Position numbers and translations under genes: made by a program. The notes beneath the pieces were generated by a model, which did not search any database, was not told where the DNA came from, and saw nothing but the letters and a program-made list of their open reading frames with translations. From NCBI GenBank assembly GCA_030159075.1, contig BROG01000002.1, positions 3,820,001 through 3,884,000 on the forward strand: DNA of 64,000 nt, written 5' to 3'. Shown piece by piece: positions 22,766 to 35,641 of this stretch; position 1 is the first letter of the stretch, and the number at the start of each line of letters is the position of its first letter. The stretch is from Atrina japonica. Taxonomy: Eukaryota > Mollusca > Bivalvia > Pterioida > Pinnidae.

Positions 22766-23649
22766 ATATTAGCATATCGCCAAAGGTGGGCAATAGAGAT
22801 AGACAAGTTGCAATTGGGAATTAGCAATTGACGTTTTGCGCATGTCTCCGCATTACCGTCAAAATTCATGTACATTATTTTATGTCAAAAATATGTATTG
22901 AAATTTTCTGATCTTACAGATGTTCCTACAGTGGTTTCAAAATTATCTAGATCATTTATAGATATGGAATTTTCTATAATTATAAGTTCTAATATGGCAA
23001 ACAGTTTGTACATTCTTCCGCATGCGAAGAACCAGAGCGGTCTAGGCAGAACACGGGACATATAGCATGGTCTTCGTCTGACTAATACAAATTTTATAGC
23101 GAAGCGTAAATACAAGCGGATCCCACATAAGATCTCATCGTCAGAATGAAAATAGGCAATATTATTACATTATCAATTTTGAAATGTAAACCCGGCTCTC
23201 AGTCCTTTCAGTACGTCGATCATTTGTTTAGGATATTAATATACATTTATTGCCCTGAATGTACGGAGAATTTGGTTACCCGCGGTATGTCAAATTTCCC
23301 TTTGGGCGAACAACCAGGGCAATAAATTGTTTATTATACCGGTATGAAAACTCAAAAGTAAACAACTACCATTAAGATTTCAAGAATGTTTTATTAAAAA
23401 TTTTTTTTTTCTAAGAAATGAAAAAACTTCACTTTGATGATCCATAGTTGTTTCGTATCAAGAACGATGCCTCTAGTGGGGTTCCGAATGGGAGGGACTA
23501 TAACAGGGATAATGGAGCGCGTAAAGAAGACTTGACGTTTCTGTTTCTGGTCATGTGAATACATTTGTCCAGTAAAGATTAAGAATCTTAGCATAGAGGT
23601 ATAATGATATCTATTTATCAGTTAAACTGACCCCCAATTATCTCGTCCA

Positions 23650-23965
23650 CAAGATTTATTCAATCTTCATTCGCTGGTACCCTGACACTTTGGACCATAC
23701 ATATGTTTGATATCTTCTTTGCTTTAATATAAACGTCTCAGATACCAAAGTATAAATCAATAGGTTGTCCAGGACATAGATACAAATCCGGTAAAAATGG
23801 ACAAACACGGACCTCTGGAAACCAAGAAGTGGGATCAGGTGCCATGGAGGAGTAAGCATCCCCGTGAGGAGTGTATCCTCGTCACAATTGGTACAGACGT
23901 CTCAACAACCGCCAACGAAAAGGCAACTCAACATTTCACTTAGTGAAACAGTGTTAGTTCCGGAA
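23650..23965 (-). mobile_element. 3' tail of an RT retroelement (family T)
   Basis: The minus strand reads GTTGAGTTGCCTTTTCGTTG, GAGACGTCTGTACCAATTGT, then CTCCATGGCACCTGATCCCA and AGAGGTCCGTGTTTGTCC, nearly the same as the end of the element at 55757-56330. The RT frame itself is missing. Confidence 0.72.
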
Positions 23966-24295
23966 AGAGCCAAAGCACGGAATAAACAACCTTGACTTAA
24001 ATTGCACTTAATGAAATGCATAAAATACAATGATACTTATGAGTACATTAATTATCAACACATCGCTACTTCTAGGTGAAATGATAACTTTAAGCTACTT
24101 TCAAAGAAGATTTGAAGCATATCTTTAGATCAGCCACTTGATATTTTTACCTGTATTTGAAACAAATTACAAAACATTTCGTCTTGCCATGCTGATTGGC
24201 GTACTCTTTTAAATAGATGAAAGAGTGCAGCGACTTTCACATAACATGGTTACACGGTTGGAGGAATTCCATTCGTTGTATAACGAGATGATTAC

Positions 24296-24408
<113 letters not shown>

Positions 24409-24774
24409 GCAGTGTATATTAGAACTTCGGTGAGTAGAACTTCACTGAGTCGAGTTTTTCCGATGTTCGAACTATTCACAAAGTCCCGATTAATTTCCTA
24501 TTTCGCGCTATATTTAAACAATCTATGTAACTGGTATGTCTCAATGTTTCGAATACATTTTTGGGTGCATTAATATAAAAACATAGAAAAACATAGAGAA
24601 TTTCTAAAAATAATTCTCTTTATAAGCTGGTTCTCAAATGACTGCTACACGTTTTAGAGCGACGCGTAAAATACAAACGGACTCCAGTTTAGGTCTCCGT
24701 ATTACCCCAGAACTAAAATAGACAATATTATTACGTGGGTATTTGTAAGTCCGGCTTTCAGTACTTTTAGCATT

Positions 24775-24960
24775 TAATTGTTCCATTTGGATTTGACTGG
24801 ACGCACAGCCTATGTGATCGGTCAACAAGGGATGCTCACTCCTGCATGATACCTAATTCCATCTCTTGATTTCCAGAGGTCCGTGTTTGTCCAACTTTAA
24901 CAAGATTTGTATATATATTCTGGACATCCCTAAGATTAAAATTGTGGTATCTGAGTTTTT
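24775..24960 (+). mobile_element. Retroelement family T tail
   Basis: TTTGGATTTGACTGGACGC, GGTCAACAAGGGATGCTCAC, TTCCAGAGGTCCGTGTTTGT and a degenerate TTTGTATATATATTCTGGAC end follow the order of the 56.1-56.3 kb tail. Confidence 0.68.
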
Positions 24961-25572
24961 TATATTTCGATTATAATATAATTTTATCAAATATTACCTA
25001 AACATGAAACATACAACCTTGACTTGAGTGCACTTAATGAAATGCCTACAATATAATATTACCAAATACATTTTTTGTATATTACTCATCAACACATTTT
25101 TATAGAATTGTAACTTTAAGCTACCTTCAGAAAGCTTTTTTAGATCACTCACTTGATATTTTACCTGTATTTGAAACAAATTACAAACTTCTTTCTTGCC
25201 GTGCTAATTTCAAACAGATGAAACATATAGCATGGTTACACGGTTGGAAGATGCCATTGGTTGTATGTAACTCTAACGAAATGTTTAAAGGAATTATCTT
25301 CTATCCAGTGACTTCATATTAATCAGATAAAAATTGGGAATGTAGTAAAGAGCGAAAAACATTGAAATAAATACATTGTAGATTCAATCGTACAAAAAAA
25401 TAATTATAATAAAATAACCAAAAACACGCCAGGACTGTACGATAAAAGTCATGAAACTCAAAAATGTATAAGAATAAACTATATACACTTGTTGACTAGG
25501 TAACAACATGTGTTATCTCGAACCAGATGACCAAACTGTTGCCTGAGGCCGAAGACCGGTTGCATCTTGCAC

Positions 25573-25575
<3 letters not shown>

Positions 25576-25639
<64 letters not shown>
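25576..25639. repeat. (AG)n microsatellite
   Basis: About 32 AG units. Confidence 0.97.
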
Positions 25640-25642
<3 letters not shown>

Positions 25643-26704
25643 GAAGTGCTGCACTTTTTTTTTCCCATTTGAGCAATTGCTTTTATACCCCGATGATGTT
25701 CAAAAAATGAAAAACAATCCTTATATTTATATACATTACCATTTTTCAGTGAAACTGTAGTCCACTGGATACTAAATTCATTCCAGAATACTAACTTTGT
25801 GGGGGGTGTTTTCATATGACGTAATGGCTCAACAGCTGTTTTGATATGAGAAGTAGTTCTCTTTTCTGATCGCAAATACTAAATGAAATTAAGGTTTAAT
25901 TTCTTTTTTTATATCATTTTGAAAAAAACTGATGATATGGACAATTTTTAATTCTTATTCTCAGATTTAGCTCGCGATTTTTAATATTCGACCATTTAGT
26001 AGTGGTGGGTTAAATGGCTGATAGGCCTACCATGTGCGTTATGGGTAGCAACAGATGATCGTTGTTTACAACAAATTTTCGTTTGAATTCTGATATTTTT
26101 TCAGTGGAATATACCACAGAAAGTTTGAGTGTGGCTGTTGATATTCGTTCATGACAACTGGAAGTAGCCATTCTTTTTTATATTTTACCAATCGCTGAAT
26201 CAGCTGGGAAATGTCGTGAACTGTGAAGGGGTGACGACTTCCTAAGTAGACCTATTTCAGTATATAGGCTAGCCCACTAACAAATCCTTCAAATCAAATG
26301 CACATTATGTTGTGAAATAACAAACTTTTATTGTTCTGTTTAAAAGATAATTATCGACACGTTCGTTATGGAAAATCTTTGTAGGCCTATAAAGTATAAT
26401 AGATCCATATGTCAATTCAAACTTCAGTTTTTACCAGCTGATCATATAGAGTATCCCGTCAATTTACTGAGAAACCTATGAACACTACTTATGCTCGGTA
26501 TTAACATTACAGGTTGTGAAAAACAAGATGGGCCTGGTGATTAGCCTAGCAATTAATAGGATTTGAGGTGAACTGAGAGTCGATTTCACGCGATGCGAGT
26601 GACCAATTGTTTCTGACAGGAATATGTGGTAACGGAAAAGCAAGCTGTTTGTCAGAGATGCATGGCAAAATTGCACTAGACCTGACTCTCTTTTCAACTT
26701 ACTT
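25640..26704. other. No gene seen
   Basis: Unique-looking AT-rich sequence without a supported exon. GTAGGCCTA-like words recur (about 26020, 26265 and 26380), but no further structure is apparent. Confidence 0.4.
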
Positions 26705-26999
26705 ACAGCGCACTCGCTTTTCATCAATGCGACCCGGGTTCGATCCTCGGATTGGGCAGGGAAGTATGTGAAATGGTTACCAACCCGGATACGCTCCTGT
26801 CCTTCGGACTGAGACAGTAAAAACCGAGGTCCCGTGTCACAGTGAGTGTCTGCACGTTAAAGAACCCTCACTGCTCAATGGCCATAGGTGTCGAGCATAG
26901 GCCAAAATTTGAAGCCCTTCACCGGCATTGGTGACGTCTCCATATGAGTGAAAGATTCTTGAGTGGGACGTTAAACAACAATAAACAAACAAACAAACA
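26705..26999 (+). mobile_element. SINE family S1, near full length
   Basis: The tRNA-like head ends with a textbook B box, GGGTTCGATCC at about 26735-26745. The body has TCCTTCGGACTGAGACAG, TAAAAACCGAGGTCCCGTGT, CCCTCACTGCTCAATGGCC, CCGGCATTGGTGACGTC and GGGACGTTAAACAACAATAA, with a (CAAA)n tail. It is the cleanest S1 copy here. Confidence 0.88.
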
Positions 27000-27534
27000 G
27001 GCAACGTAACTACGAAGCAAATTTTCATTTCTGTGACCTGTGTGGCCTAGATCTATCGCAATATGGGCATGTACAGTGTGCTACAGATGCAGGCCTAGTC
27101 TTGTGTTTTCGATTTCTTTCAGTGGTTTTTGTGTGTTTTGAGGTAATTTTGGCTTTAAATAAAAAATATGGAATGAATGTGTGCTATTTTATTCTTTATT
27201 GATTCATTCATATGTTCAGAGAATACTTGTCCGACAAATCGCTGCCGTAACATGGTCATGGAAAGGGTTTCTTAGATATTTAGGTATTCCTACGCCAGCT
27301 AGCGGTTAACACTTAGATCACGTTATGACCCACTTGCTTTATTGATACAACAATACGGTCGTTCTGTATAACTGTAATGAAGGAAATTACAGTCGGTATG
27401 TAAATATATTAAATATAATTCAATATTTCTTAAATATTTCAGTTCTTATTTGTGTGATAAATGACAATTAACTTACAATAAAGTAGCATTCATTTTTCAT
27501 ATCCAACTACTAACTGATCAGTTGTTGTCGCAAG

Positions 27535-27625
27535 GATGTCAAGAACCGCGTTCAGTGTCAACATTTCGCAAATCCTACGGTCGTTATAATTACATTGTTT
27601 AACATTACAATAATCACTGAATGAA
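27535..27625 (+). mobile_element. Retroelement family T, RT-frame scrap
   Basis: GATGTCAAGAACCGCG, TGTCAACATTTCGCAAATCC and TACGGTCGTTATAATTACAT align with 55975-56040 of the better copy, where the frame encodes the FRKFYGRY motif. No open frame survives. Confidence 0.6.
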
Positions 27626-28224
27626 ATATCTATTATCTTGTTTGATAGTGGTTGTTAATTTGTTTATATGAACTAAGGCATTGCCTTGAAGCGAGCGCGG
27701 CTTTGTCATTGTAACATTGTAATGTAACAATAATTTAAATGCAGCCAATATATGTACAGCTCATTTTCTACACCTTAATAAAGTGCTCGCTTTAAATAAT
27801 GCTGATTTTGTTTCTAAATTATAGGTAAGGCGTATTTGGCGTTGTTTTATTGGAACAATAAAATGTTGGTAAGCCACCAAGACTGTTACTAAATTGGCTG
27901 TTACGGGATCGGGCTGTCCACAAACCCATTGTACTCAACCACGTGTATAATTCAACCAATCAGATTAAACATTTACGACAGCCATGTTTAAAGGAACCCG
28001 TATACGGAGCCTCGTTTGCGGTGTATCGGTTAAAACTTTTTGAAGTCCACAGTACACACCGGAGGACTGTGACCGTAAGAAGGCGCTGCAATTTTTGGAA
28101 TTGACTTAAGGTGCAACATTTCTACAATGAAAAGCTCGCTGCGCTCGCATATTACACAATTACATGTATATACTGTGACGAGAATTCTTTCCTTACTAAC
28201 ATGTTTTTTCTCATTTTAAAACAT

Positions 28225-28370
28225 TTGACTGGATTTGTGGAGGATCGTTGTGCCCGGTCAACAAGGGATGCTTACTCCTCCATGACACCTGACACCACCT
28301 CTGAATTGTCAGAGGTCCATGTTTGTCCATTGTTCACCGAATTCAGATAAACTTGTAGTAATTATGTCCT
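28225..28370 (+). mobile_element. Retroelement family T tail
   Basis: GTGCCCGGTCAACAAGGGAT, TACTCCTCCATGACACCTGA and GTCAGAGGTCCATGTTTGTC match the family T 3' tail. Confidence 0.65.
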
Positions 28371-30462
28371 TGACCGAGAAACTAATCGATGGATATCAGA
28401 ATTAGCATCATAAAAATATGCCTTCAGGGATTCCCGAGCAGAGAAAAATAAGCTGTCATAGTTTTAACTATTACAAACTTTGAATACTTTGAAATATAAA
28501 TAATACACAGGTAAACCTATGGAGAGGGCGAAAGCATGTGTCATCAGTTTTACATATTCAGTTAATCCCTTTTGGGAATCTGTCGCGTTGCCCTTTGTCG
28601 GGAGTGCTCAACACGACAAAATCCCGAAAGGGATTAATGTTCAGTGTTTTTATCACGTAGGCCTAACTGTCCCGGTCATTCACTAATTGTTTTAAACAAA
28701 ATATTGAGTGGCTGACTGTTTCCTTTGTGTTTAAACTTAAATAGAATCTATGTATAATTTATCAGTCATGAATTAAATGCAACATTATGTTTTTATGCTA
28801 TATACTTTCCTCTATCCCAGAGTATACATCACTTCGTGCAGTTCACATTACCCGAATAATGGATGCGCTTTGTGATCGGGTTCAATGTACACCCTTAGTT
28901 GTTTAAGCCTAATCTCAGTCTGCAAAACGTTTGCTGGCACAGTACTTTATTAAATCGTTTGCGGTGCGCTTTGAAGAAATGACTTCGCAATTCCGACATT
29001 TTGTTTATGCCTCGCGCAATTTCCCGATGTGAGCAGAATTTTTTTGATTGGTAGTACGGGTCCCCGGATGTAGTAGGAATAAAAATGTGAGCTTCTCTAC
29101 ATAAATGAGGGCTTCGCCCTCTATAATTCCAGCGCGCAGCTATTGAAGTCTTATTGATAGAAACGATCGTCTTGGTCATATATCCTTAATCCTATGTCTT
29201 AGTCTTTATTGTCATGGCACTGACCAATTAGCGATGCGTTGCCAGTGTAGTTAAGACTGAAAGTTAGGATTTAAGACTTAAGACCTTTCGTAAAACGTGC
29301 CACAGGTCCTATCCCGTTTGGGATTGGCAATTGTTCTTCATGTTGAGACCATTTACATAATTATCTAATTGTAGTGTTCTAGTGGACTCGAGTTTCCATT
29401 ATCAATTGGTACTTCTTCAGTTATACTTGAAACGTTATGATACGTATTAGAAAATTCCTTACAATATTCTCATATATATTAGTATATCATACTTATTATG
29501 CATATGTACGATGATTCAATCAGTTTTGAGTTAATAAACCATGCCCATGAACATTTTGTTTATTCCTGATTTTTACTTTGTAGATATGACTAAACAATCA
29601 TGTATTAGGTATTTCGTTAGTCACGAGTTATCTCTTGTATCAGCAGGTATCGATTGTGATGTCATTTGTTTGTGTGTAAAATGAGAAAAGTTATCAATTA
29701 TGACATGTTTGCCTGACAATGATGTTTTATTCTCACGTAAAGATATGACGTCACAACTGATACCTGCTGACATGGGAGATAACTCCGACTAATGAAAAGA
29801 CAGAGTACCGATATGAAAGAGACTTAATAATTGGTTCATGATATGATTTTTCAAAATGTATTAAGTATGAGCCCTTTTGAACTCCCTTTCTAAATGTAGG
29901 AGAATGTTTAATGCCAAATTTGGTTAATATCTGTCCAAGGGCTCATGAGAAGAAATCCTTATGTTTAAATGGAATGGTGATGGCAAAAGTTCACTTAGCC
30001 CTTTGTGTCAGATGAGCCAATTATAGATGATGGTTGTCCTCTTGCCAAAAGGTGTCAATTTGTGTTACTACAACAACACTCAAACATAGGCAAACCCATT
30101 TACCCCTAAAAACACATTTGGATTGGTCTAAGTCATTGAGTTACAGAAGAGTCTAATGTTTTCGGGGGTCAATGAGTTAATACGAAAATATGAAATGAGT
30201 TATTCAAGAATAAATCTTTTTTAAATGATAAAAACAATAGTGAGTACAATGGATGAAAATTTATTTTTTCTGATAAATTATTCCTGGTCATAAATTGTTA
30301 TATTGGCACACAATGAAAACATGTTTATACAAATCAAACAATGTACATACAACTGCTTATGTATACTGATCCTGGGACTAGCTGAAAAGAATCACAAAGT
30401 TTCTTTGTGCACTATTTTTTAAAAAACAAAAACAAACTTAAATACACTTTCAAGTGAGCTGT
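28371..30462. other. Non-coding stretch with two hairpins and one R4 scrap
   Basis: Includes a short hairpin at 28562-28640 (TTAATCCCTTTTGGGA against TCCCGAAAGGGATTAA), an R4 scrap at about 29140-29190 (GATAGAAACGATCGTCTTGG) and the foldback at 29607-29795. About 30095-30180 resembles a decayed MITE. No gene supported. Confidence 0.5.
29607..29795. mobile_element. Foldback MITE-like element, about 190 bp
   Basis: The left end reads TTAGTCACGAGTTATCTC, then TATCAGCAGGTATCGATTGT and GATGTCAT. The right end on the other strand reads TTAGTCGGAGTTATCTCC, then TGTCAGCAGGTATCAGTTGT and GACGTCAT. The arms are about 48 bp with few mismatches. Confidence 0.7.
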
Positions 30463-30604
30463 TTATTTTTTGTTTGTAGTGATCTCCACTTCTATTGTAA
30501 ATTTGGAGCATTCTAACATCAGTTCAATTGATATGATTGCTAGGCCTGGCATCCCTTCCTGGTCTGCCTCTTGGCTACTCATGATGTCCCAATGGGCTCT
30601 GTAC
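30463..30604 (-). CDS. Possible terminal exon of an unidentified gene
   Basis: Behind a minus-strand acceptor (CTCTATTTTAG/GTACAG) lies an open frame YRAHWDIMSSQEADQEGMPG, then LAIISIELMLECSKFTIEVE, then ITTNKK and TAA. An AATAAA overlaps the stop codon, as expected at a gene end. Composition is coding-like (balanced amino acids, higher GC than flanks). The required incoming phase (2) does not match exon 2 of the nearby HLH gene, and no in-phase donor was found in its third exon. It therefore belongs either to another gene or to an exon I could not find. No homology recognised. Confidence 0.4.
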
Positions 30605-31160
30605 CTAAAATAGAGAACAGAAATGTTGTAAATAAACAATAGCATGAATGAGTTCAATTTGAAAGTAAAGCTTTTAGCATAAATTCATGCTTTTGCGAAA
30701 GCCTATTACTGAAATGTTTTGGTTTTTTTTGTATTTTGAAAATGATAAACCTAAAAACATATCCCAAAACATGAATTCACAACAGGTAGAGAGGAACATG
30801 CTTTAACTTAAGATAAGTATAAATTCGATTTATATGGATCATTTTGTCAATCTATGTTTTTTCAAATTTAATTCTAATCTTAATTCTCGTACCATTTGAA
30901 AAATTGAGCGTGGTTCTTTGAAGAGATTGCAGGAATTCTTCTGCTAATGCATCATGGGATTGGGGGATCTCAAATTCCCGTTTGGTTCATTTGAATCTTC
31001 GTCTGGCTTCTAGCTGGCTGCAGTTCAATGTCTGCTGAAGGATATTGTCCTCTCCATTCATCAGTTTACAAATGATTATATTTTCTTCAGCAATTGTGTG
31101 CACTTTTGAAATTAAATGGTATCACAGATGTAGCTGGCATATATCACAAATTCTTGTTTT

Positions 31161-31333
31161 TCAACAAAATTTTGAAGGTCCCTTTTGTTTTCGTTGTAAC
31201 AGAAATGATGGAATTTTTTGTTGTTTTTCGAATGAACTAGAGCTGGAATCCTTTTTGTTGAATAAATTAGCTGGGATCATGTTATGTATGAAATCCTTTA
31301 GGTTGTCTTCATTTAGTGACCCGCTATGTAATC
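31161..31333 (-). CDS. HLH gene exon 3: C-terminal tail
   Basis: Acceptor TTTATTTTGTAG. The first two bases complete a Gly codon begun in exon 2. It encodes LHSGSLNEDNLKDFIHNMIP, then a Ser-rich KKDSSSSSFEKQQK and a basic end QRKQKGPSKFC before the stop. No AATAAA was noticed between this stop and 30700. Confidence 0.7.
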
Positions 31334-34300
31334 CTACAAAATAAAATGAAAACCTCACATTAAAATTTCAAGCATATCACGTTTATGAAACACACACTGA
31401 GGTGGTACATTGGCATCAAATTATAACATCTATCATCTGTTACATAAAACAAATCTTAGCGTTTATGTAAATGTTAAATTTATCAGACATACAATATATG
31501 CTGCATACGAATTTGTTTTAATAATTTTCAAGTTTATGAAAATTTTGAGATGCCACAGAGAGGTCTCCAAGATTAAAATCACTATTAAAAATATCTACAT
31601 CTACAACTACCAATGAGAAGTTACAGAATAATACAGAGAAAACCGCTTATTACAACTGATCATGCATTAGAAAATGATTCTCGGTTCAGGCGATTATTAA
31701 TAAGATATTTTGTCATATCTTATATAATCACGCCTTTTGCTGTTGTCCAAAGTGTTATTTGTCATCTTTGTGCAATCATTATCGCCATAGGATTTCTCCA
31801 ACAGCAAAATGTATTTACATAAAAAGTAACCTAACATAAATTTTATAAAACTGGCGAGATAATAATCAAAAATGTAAGAGAGCTTGTACACCTGTCCACG
31901 TACGCTGACACTACCTGATTTATTTATTTACACTAACATGTAACTAAAGGTAAAAGGTTGTGTAGAATAACATACAAGTCAATTACAAGGTTGACATCAG
32001 TTTCCAAATCGCCAATTTCATCAAGTACACAATATCAAGTTCCGTAAGCAATTTACGTTACACGTGATTATTTATGTATATTTTCTTCTAAATATACCTC
32101 CCTCATTCTTTCTCTCTCTCATTCAGTCTGGAAAAATGTTAAGCGACACAACCACAGGTATTTTGTACGAGTCAAGGGTGACCATAAAACGAACCATCTG
32201 TTACGAAAGGCACGCCATATGGTCAGTTTCTTGTGTATTGAAAGAGATCGGTGCGTGAGAAATCGGCGAGAATTATTTAAATTACATACACTGAACTCCT
32301 TTCTAAAGGTCAAAAATGCGCATTGCCCCCACTCCAGGCATTGAAATAGATTTAAACCTGCGTAATGTTGATTGATATCGCTTTCATTGACATGAATTTT
32401 TTTTGTATGCGACCAGGTTACTGTTCAGGTATTTACATCAAGTCTATCCATGTCCTAGGAGAATTATATTCTGTAATGTATTCAACACCTGGCCTTTCAT
32501 CAATAGCGCATTGGTCTTGTACCTGCCCGCAGTCATCTATTGCCCAATTTAAATATAATGACATGTCTATCAAGTAAACTAAAATTTCAGTGGTTTGTCA
32601 CTGGTTTATTTAGATCTACAACAGAGCAAAAACCCTAACAAGTTTTAATAATCCTACTTTACGTTGATTGTCATGTAATATTACACATCGCCTAAATATA
32701 GACTTTTAAAATTATTTCTTTATTGAAATACATTTAAACTCGCACCTGTCTATTCTTTGGTTAATATGAAATTACATACAGGGTATTCAGTAAGCGCTTC
32801 AATAATTTACATGTATAATAAAAACTACTCCCTGATCTTGACCCTCATGGCCTATTGGGATGATATCTGCAACTGGAGGGAGGATTTCATGTAGAATGGC
32901 CCAAATTAATACATGGATATTTGATAACTATGTGTTGGATTTCTCACACCTCTAGATCGTTCGATAGGTTAATTACACACATTTGACAACTGTGTCAATT
33001 ATTATGAGGACAATATAGGCCTATATATAAATACTGACCTTTACTTTGCAGACGTTGATATAAGGCTTTATGTAACTCGTCTATGTATTTTACAGCCTCT
33101 TCTATGACCGTCACCTGTCGAAGAGAAATTTAATATAAATTAACAAAAAAATATAAACCAGTCTTTATTATAATTATTATTCATAAATAAATCTGGCTTA
33201 CACGTTATGATGATTTCTGACAATATAAATGCTATATTTTACAAAGAAAACCAAAAACTCGGTGTATAAGTTGTACATGTAGATTTACATCAAGCGTACA
33301 TAACCGGGGACATATTAATTTATACTGTATACATCGAAACGACTGTAGATAAAGTTCTGCTCTGCACTGTATATCTTTATTTTTAAAAGAAGCATTTCAA
33401 GTTAAATAATAAGATACGATGATAGGCCAATAATAAACCAACAGGTATACGTACAGGTAGGTAGTGTACGTATGTATTCTGCATCATGTAATATGTTTTG
33501 ATTTCTCATCAAACAAGTTGTAACGCGACACCAATCAAGTGCAGATGGATGTATCAATTTGCTTATCTCATCGCATAACAAAAGCACACACACACACACA
33601 CATATCTTCTATATAAGTAGCTTGTTTATTACTTCGTCAGATGTCACCATGCATTTGCGGTGTCATCGGAATCTTGTCTCAACACATCCCGACATCGCAT
33701 ACAGAGTTACACGTGCATGTACAAACAAGCACTGATTTATCTAGCAGGTTGCTTTTAACCGTGGAAACGGGGCCTCAACTATGCATATAGATTGGTATTA
33801 AATCTGTACCTTAAGAAGCAATATATAACTAAATGCTAAAAAAGATTTTAAAAATAGTTTAGTCATCATGGCGTGTCATGTTACACTGTATATCACATTT
33901 ACAGTAAGTATAATAACTAAAAGAAATATGTAACTGGAGAGCTCGGTTACTCTATACTCTAAAGTTTTCAATTTTGATTTTTTTTTCTGAATACAAAAAA
34001 GTTCGTCATTTTATGAGAGAAAGAGAGAGAGGTGTTAATATCATTCACTGATTAAAAACAATACATGGGCATTGATCAATAATGAAATGTCTGTTATAAT
34101 GATAATAGATTGTTTTGATTTTTGCCTTTCGCAAACAGTTTGACATGAAACATATGGATACATATAAATATAAATGTTGCCATTTACTTGTTTACGGCTT
34201 TTTTCTATAATGATGTTAAACATATGTTACTATTGACGAGGGACAGCGGGTGTTTGTACCTGACATTTACAGCTAGGCCTTCAATGAAAGGATGTGGAGA

Positions 34301-35641
34301 GAACAGTACAGGTGCGATGCGTCAACCGCGCGTGAAAGCGATAACTAATTAGTGTCATCCTCTTGTCAATAATCTTAGCCGTGTGAAAGTGACAAGTTTT
34401 TCAAACGTGTTATCACATACGGCTCCTGTCAATAGTTGTGATATCGATACGTTGAGCCACTGTTATATTAAAAAACCCGGCTATTCAATTATCGATGCAG
34501 GTCCTTGATTTTATTGACACAGACAATAGCTTCTATGTTCGTTTTGCACAACGGACTATTGATAAATCTCTAATAGTTTGCATTGGATTATTATGATAGA
34601 GAAAATAAATTACAAATAAAATAGAAGAAAAATACCATATTAAATTAAGTTATAAAACTCATTACGCATATGGAGGTATAGTTTGGATAATTAATTTCTG
34701 TAAAGCATTGGGGTTTTGAATTACAATATAACCGTAATTCAAAATATGCACAAAGACGTGCGGGTTCAGCATATATCTTGGATAACTTATAAAGTAGACT
34801 ACATATGCGAGAAATATACCAGCAAGGTTGTCCCTTCATTTCTGGAGGCAAGTCTGTCAAGGTAAGGCATGTGCCGTGTTTATCAGCGATCAGATTGCAA
34901 CCACCTGGCTGAGGTCAGGAGATGTTTGTGTACCTGGCTTTCTAGGTAAATCTGTCCGCTCTAGTTCCAGTTTTTTTATAAAGAATGTTTAAGATGATTC
35001 GTGTCCCCTGACGCAGACCAGAACAAATGTAGCTCGAAGCTGTACAGTTTATATCCATAATATTAATAACGCACAACGTTGATGTATGATGTGTTACAAC
35101 ACAAGGGTATTTTCAAAATTCGAACCAGGTCTTTTATTTTCATTTCATATTCCAATAATCATATTTTTATAAAATCAAAGATAACACAAATATTTACGTA
35201 TCATCATCTGACACACACGCACACTTTCCACCATTCTATTCAACTGATCCAAGTGATCTGTCGTGTCTGCTAAACCTAAAATTACATTCACCAATATTCA
35301 ATATTTCAAGGTTTATGTACTTCCCGCAACAGAGTATGCCGATACATGTAAATATAGGCAAATAACCGTCGCACCTGTATACCTTTTGTGTTCAAATCAC
35401 CTTGCATGGATATCCAGATGCTCATATCATTAGAATTGACCACGTGCATATATCTCTCTCCCTCGCTTATAACACTATTTACCTTAGAAACCTTTTCTTT
35501 TGCTGCTATTGATGGCACCATCGCTCGAAGTCTGGAGTATTCTTTATTACGGATACGCTTCAGATGTACTTTCAGGTGTTGTTGAGCCACTTTTTGTGTT
35601 GTTGATCGCCGATTAATTTTGACTGGGTTGAACTTCACCAT
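31161..35641 (-). CDS. Helix-loop-helix protein with atypical basic region, 135 residues
   Basis: Three coding exons join in frame: 35641-35483 (53 codons), 33114-33039 (25 codons plus one base) and 31333-31161. Residues about 24-53 form the basic region and helix 1 (LKVHLKRIRNKEYSRLRAMV, then PSIAAKEKVSK). Residues 54-78, from exon 2, form helix 2 (VTVIEEAVKYIDELHKALYQ, then RLQSK). The loop P-S-I-A-A-K-E and the K-V-S-K-V entry to helix 2 are typical of bHLH factors. The C-terminal tail is Ser/Lys-rich. The basic region lacks the Glu-x-x-Arg pair that binds CANNTG, so it may bind DNA differently or act as an Id-like partner. An acceptor (TTTTCACAG) directly precedes the ATG, so a 5' non-coding exon is likely upstream. 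Subfamily not identified. Confidence 0.8.
31334..33038 (-). other. HLH gene intron 2
   Basis: Bounded by donor AAAG/GTCAGT and acceptor TTTTGTAG. No recognised repeat, and no convincing alternative exon seen. Confidence 0.6.
33039..33114 (-). CDS. HLH gene exon 2: helix 2
   Basis: Acceptor TTTCTCTTCGACAG, donor AAAG/GTCAGT. Twenty-five codons, VTVIEEAVKYIDELHKALYQ then RLQSK, plus one base. The V-x-V-I-E-E-A-V-K-Y-I-D-x-L pattern is the classical second helix of bHLH proteins. The exon is too short to be found by open-frame length alone. Confidence 0.85.
33115..35482 (-). other. HLH gene intron 1
   Basis: Interrupts the HLH domain exactly between the loop and helix 2 (after KEKVSK). Contains a short (CA)n at about 33589-33602 and no recognised transposon. 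Confidence 0.6.
35483..35641 (-). CDS. HLH gene exon 1 (coding): start, basic region and helix 1
   Basis: ATG at 35641-35639, 53 codons, donor TCTAAG/GTAAAT. The N-terminal 23 residues (MVKFNPVKINRRSTTQKVAQ, QHL) are basic. Helix 1 is NKEYSRLRAMVP. An in-frame TAA lies a few codons upstream of the ATG in genomic sequence, so this ATG is the start unless an upstream exon joins at the AG just before it. Confidence 0.82.

Noticed and set aside
22376..22875. 161-codon minus-strand frame
   Set aside because: It is produced by the 27-bp tandem repeat; two different frames are open over it, and there is no start or splice context.
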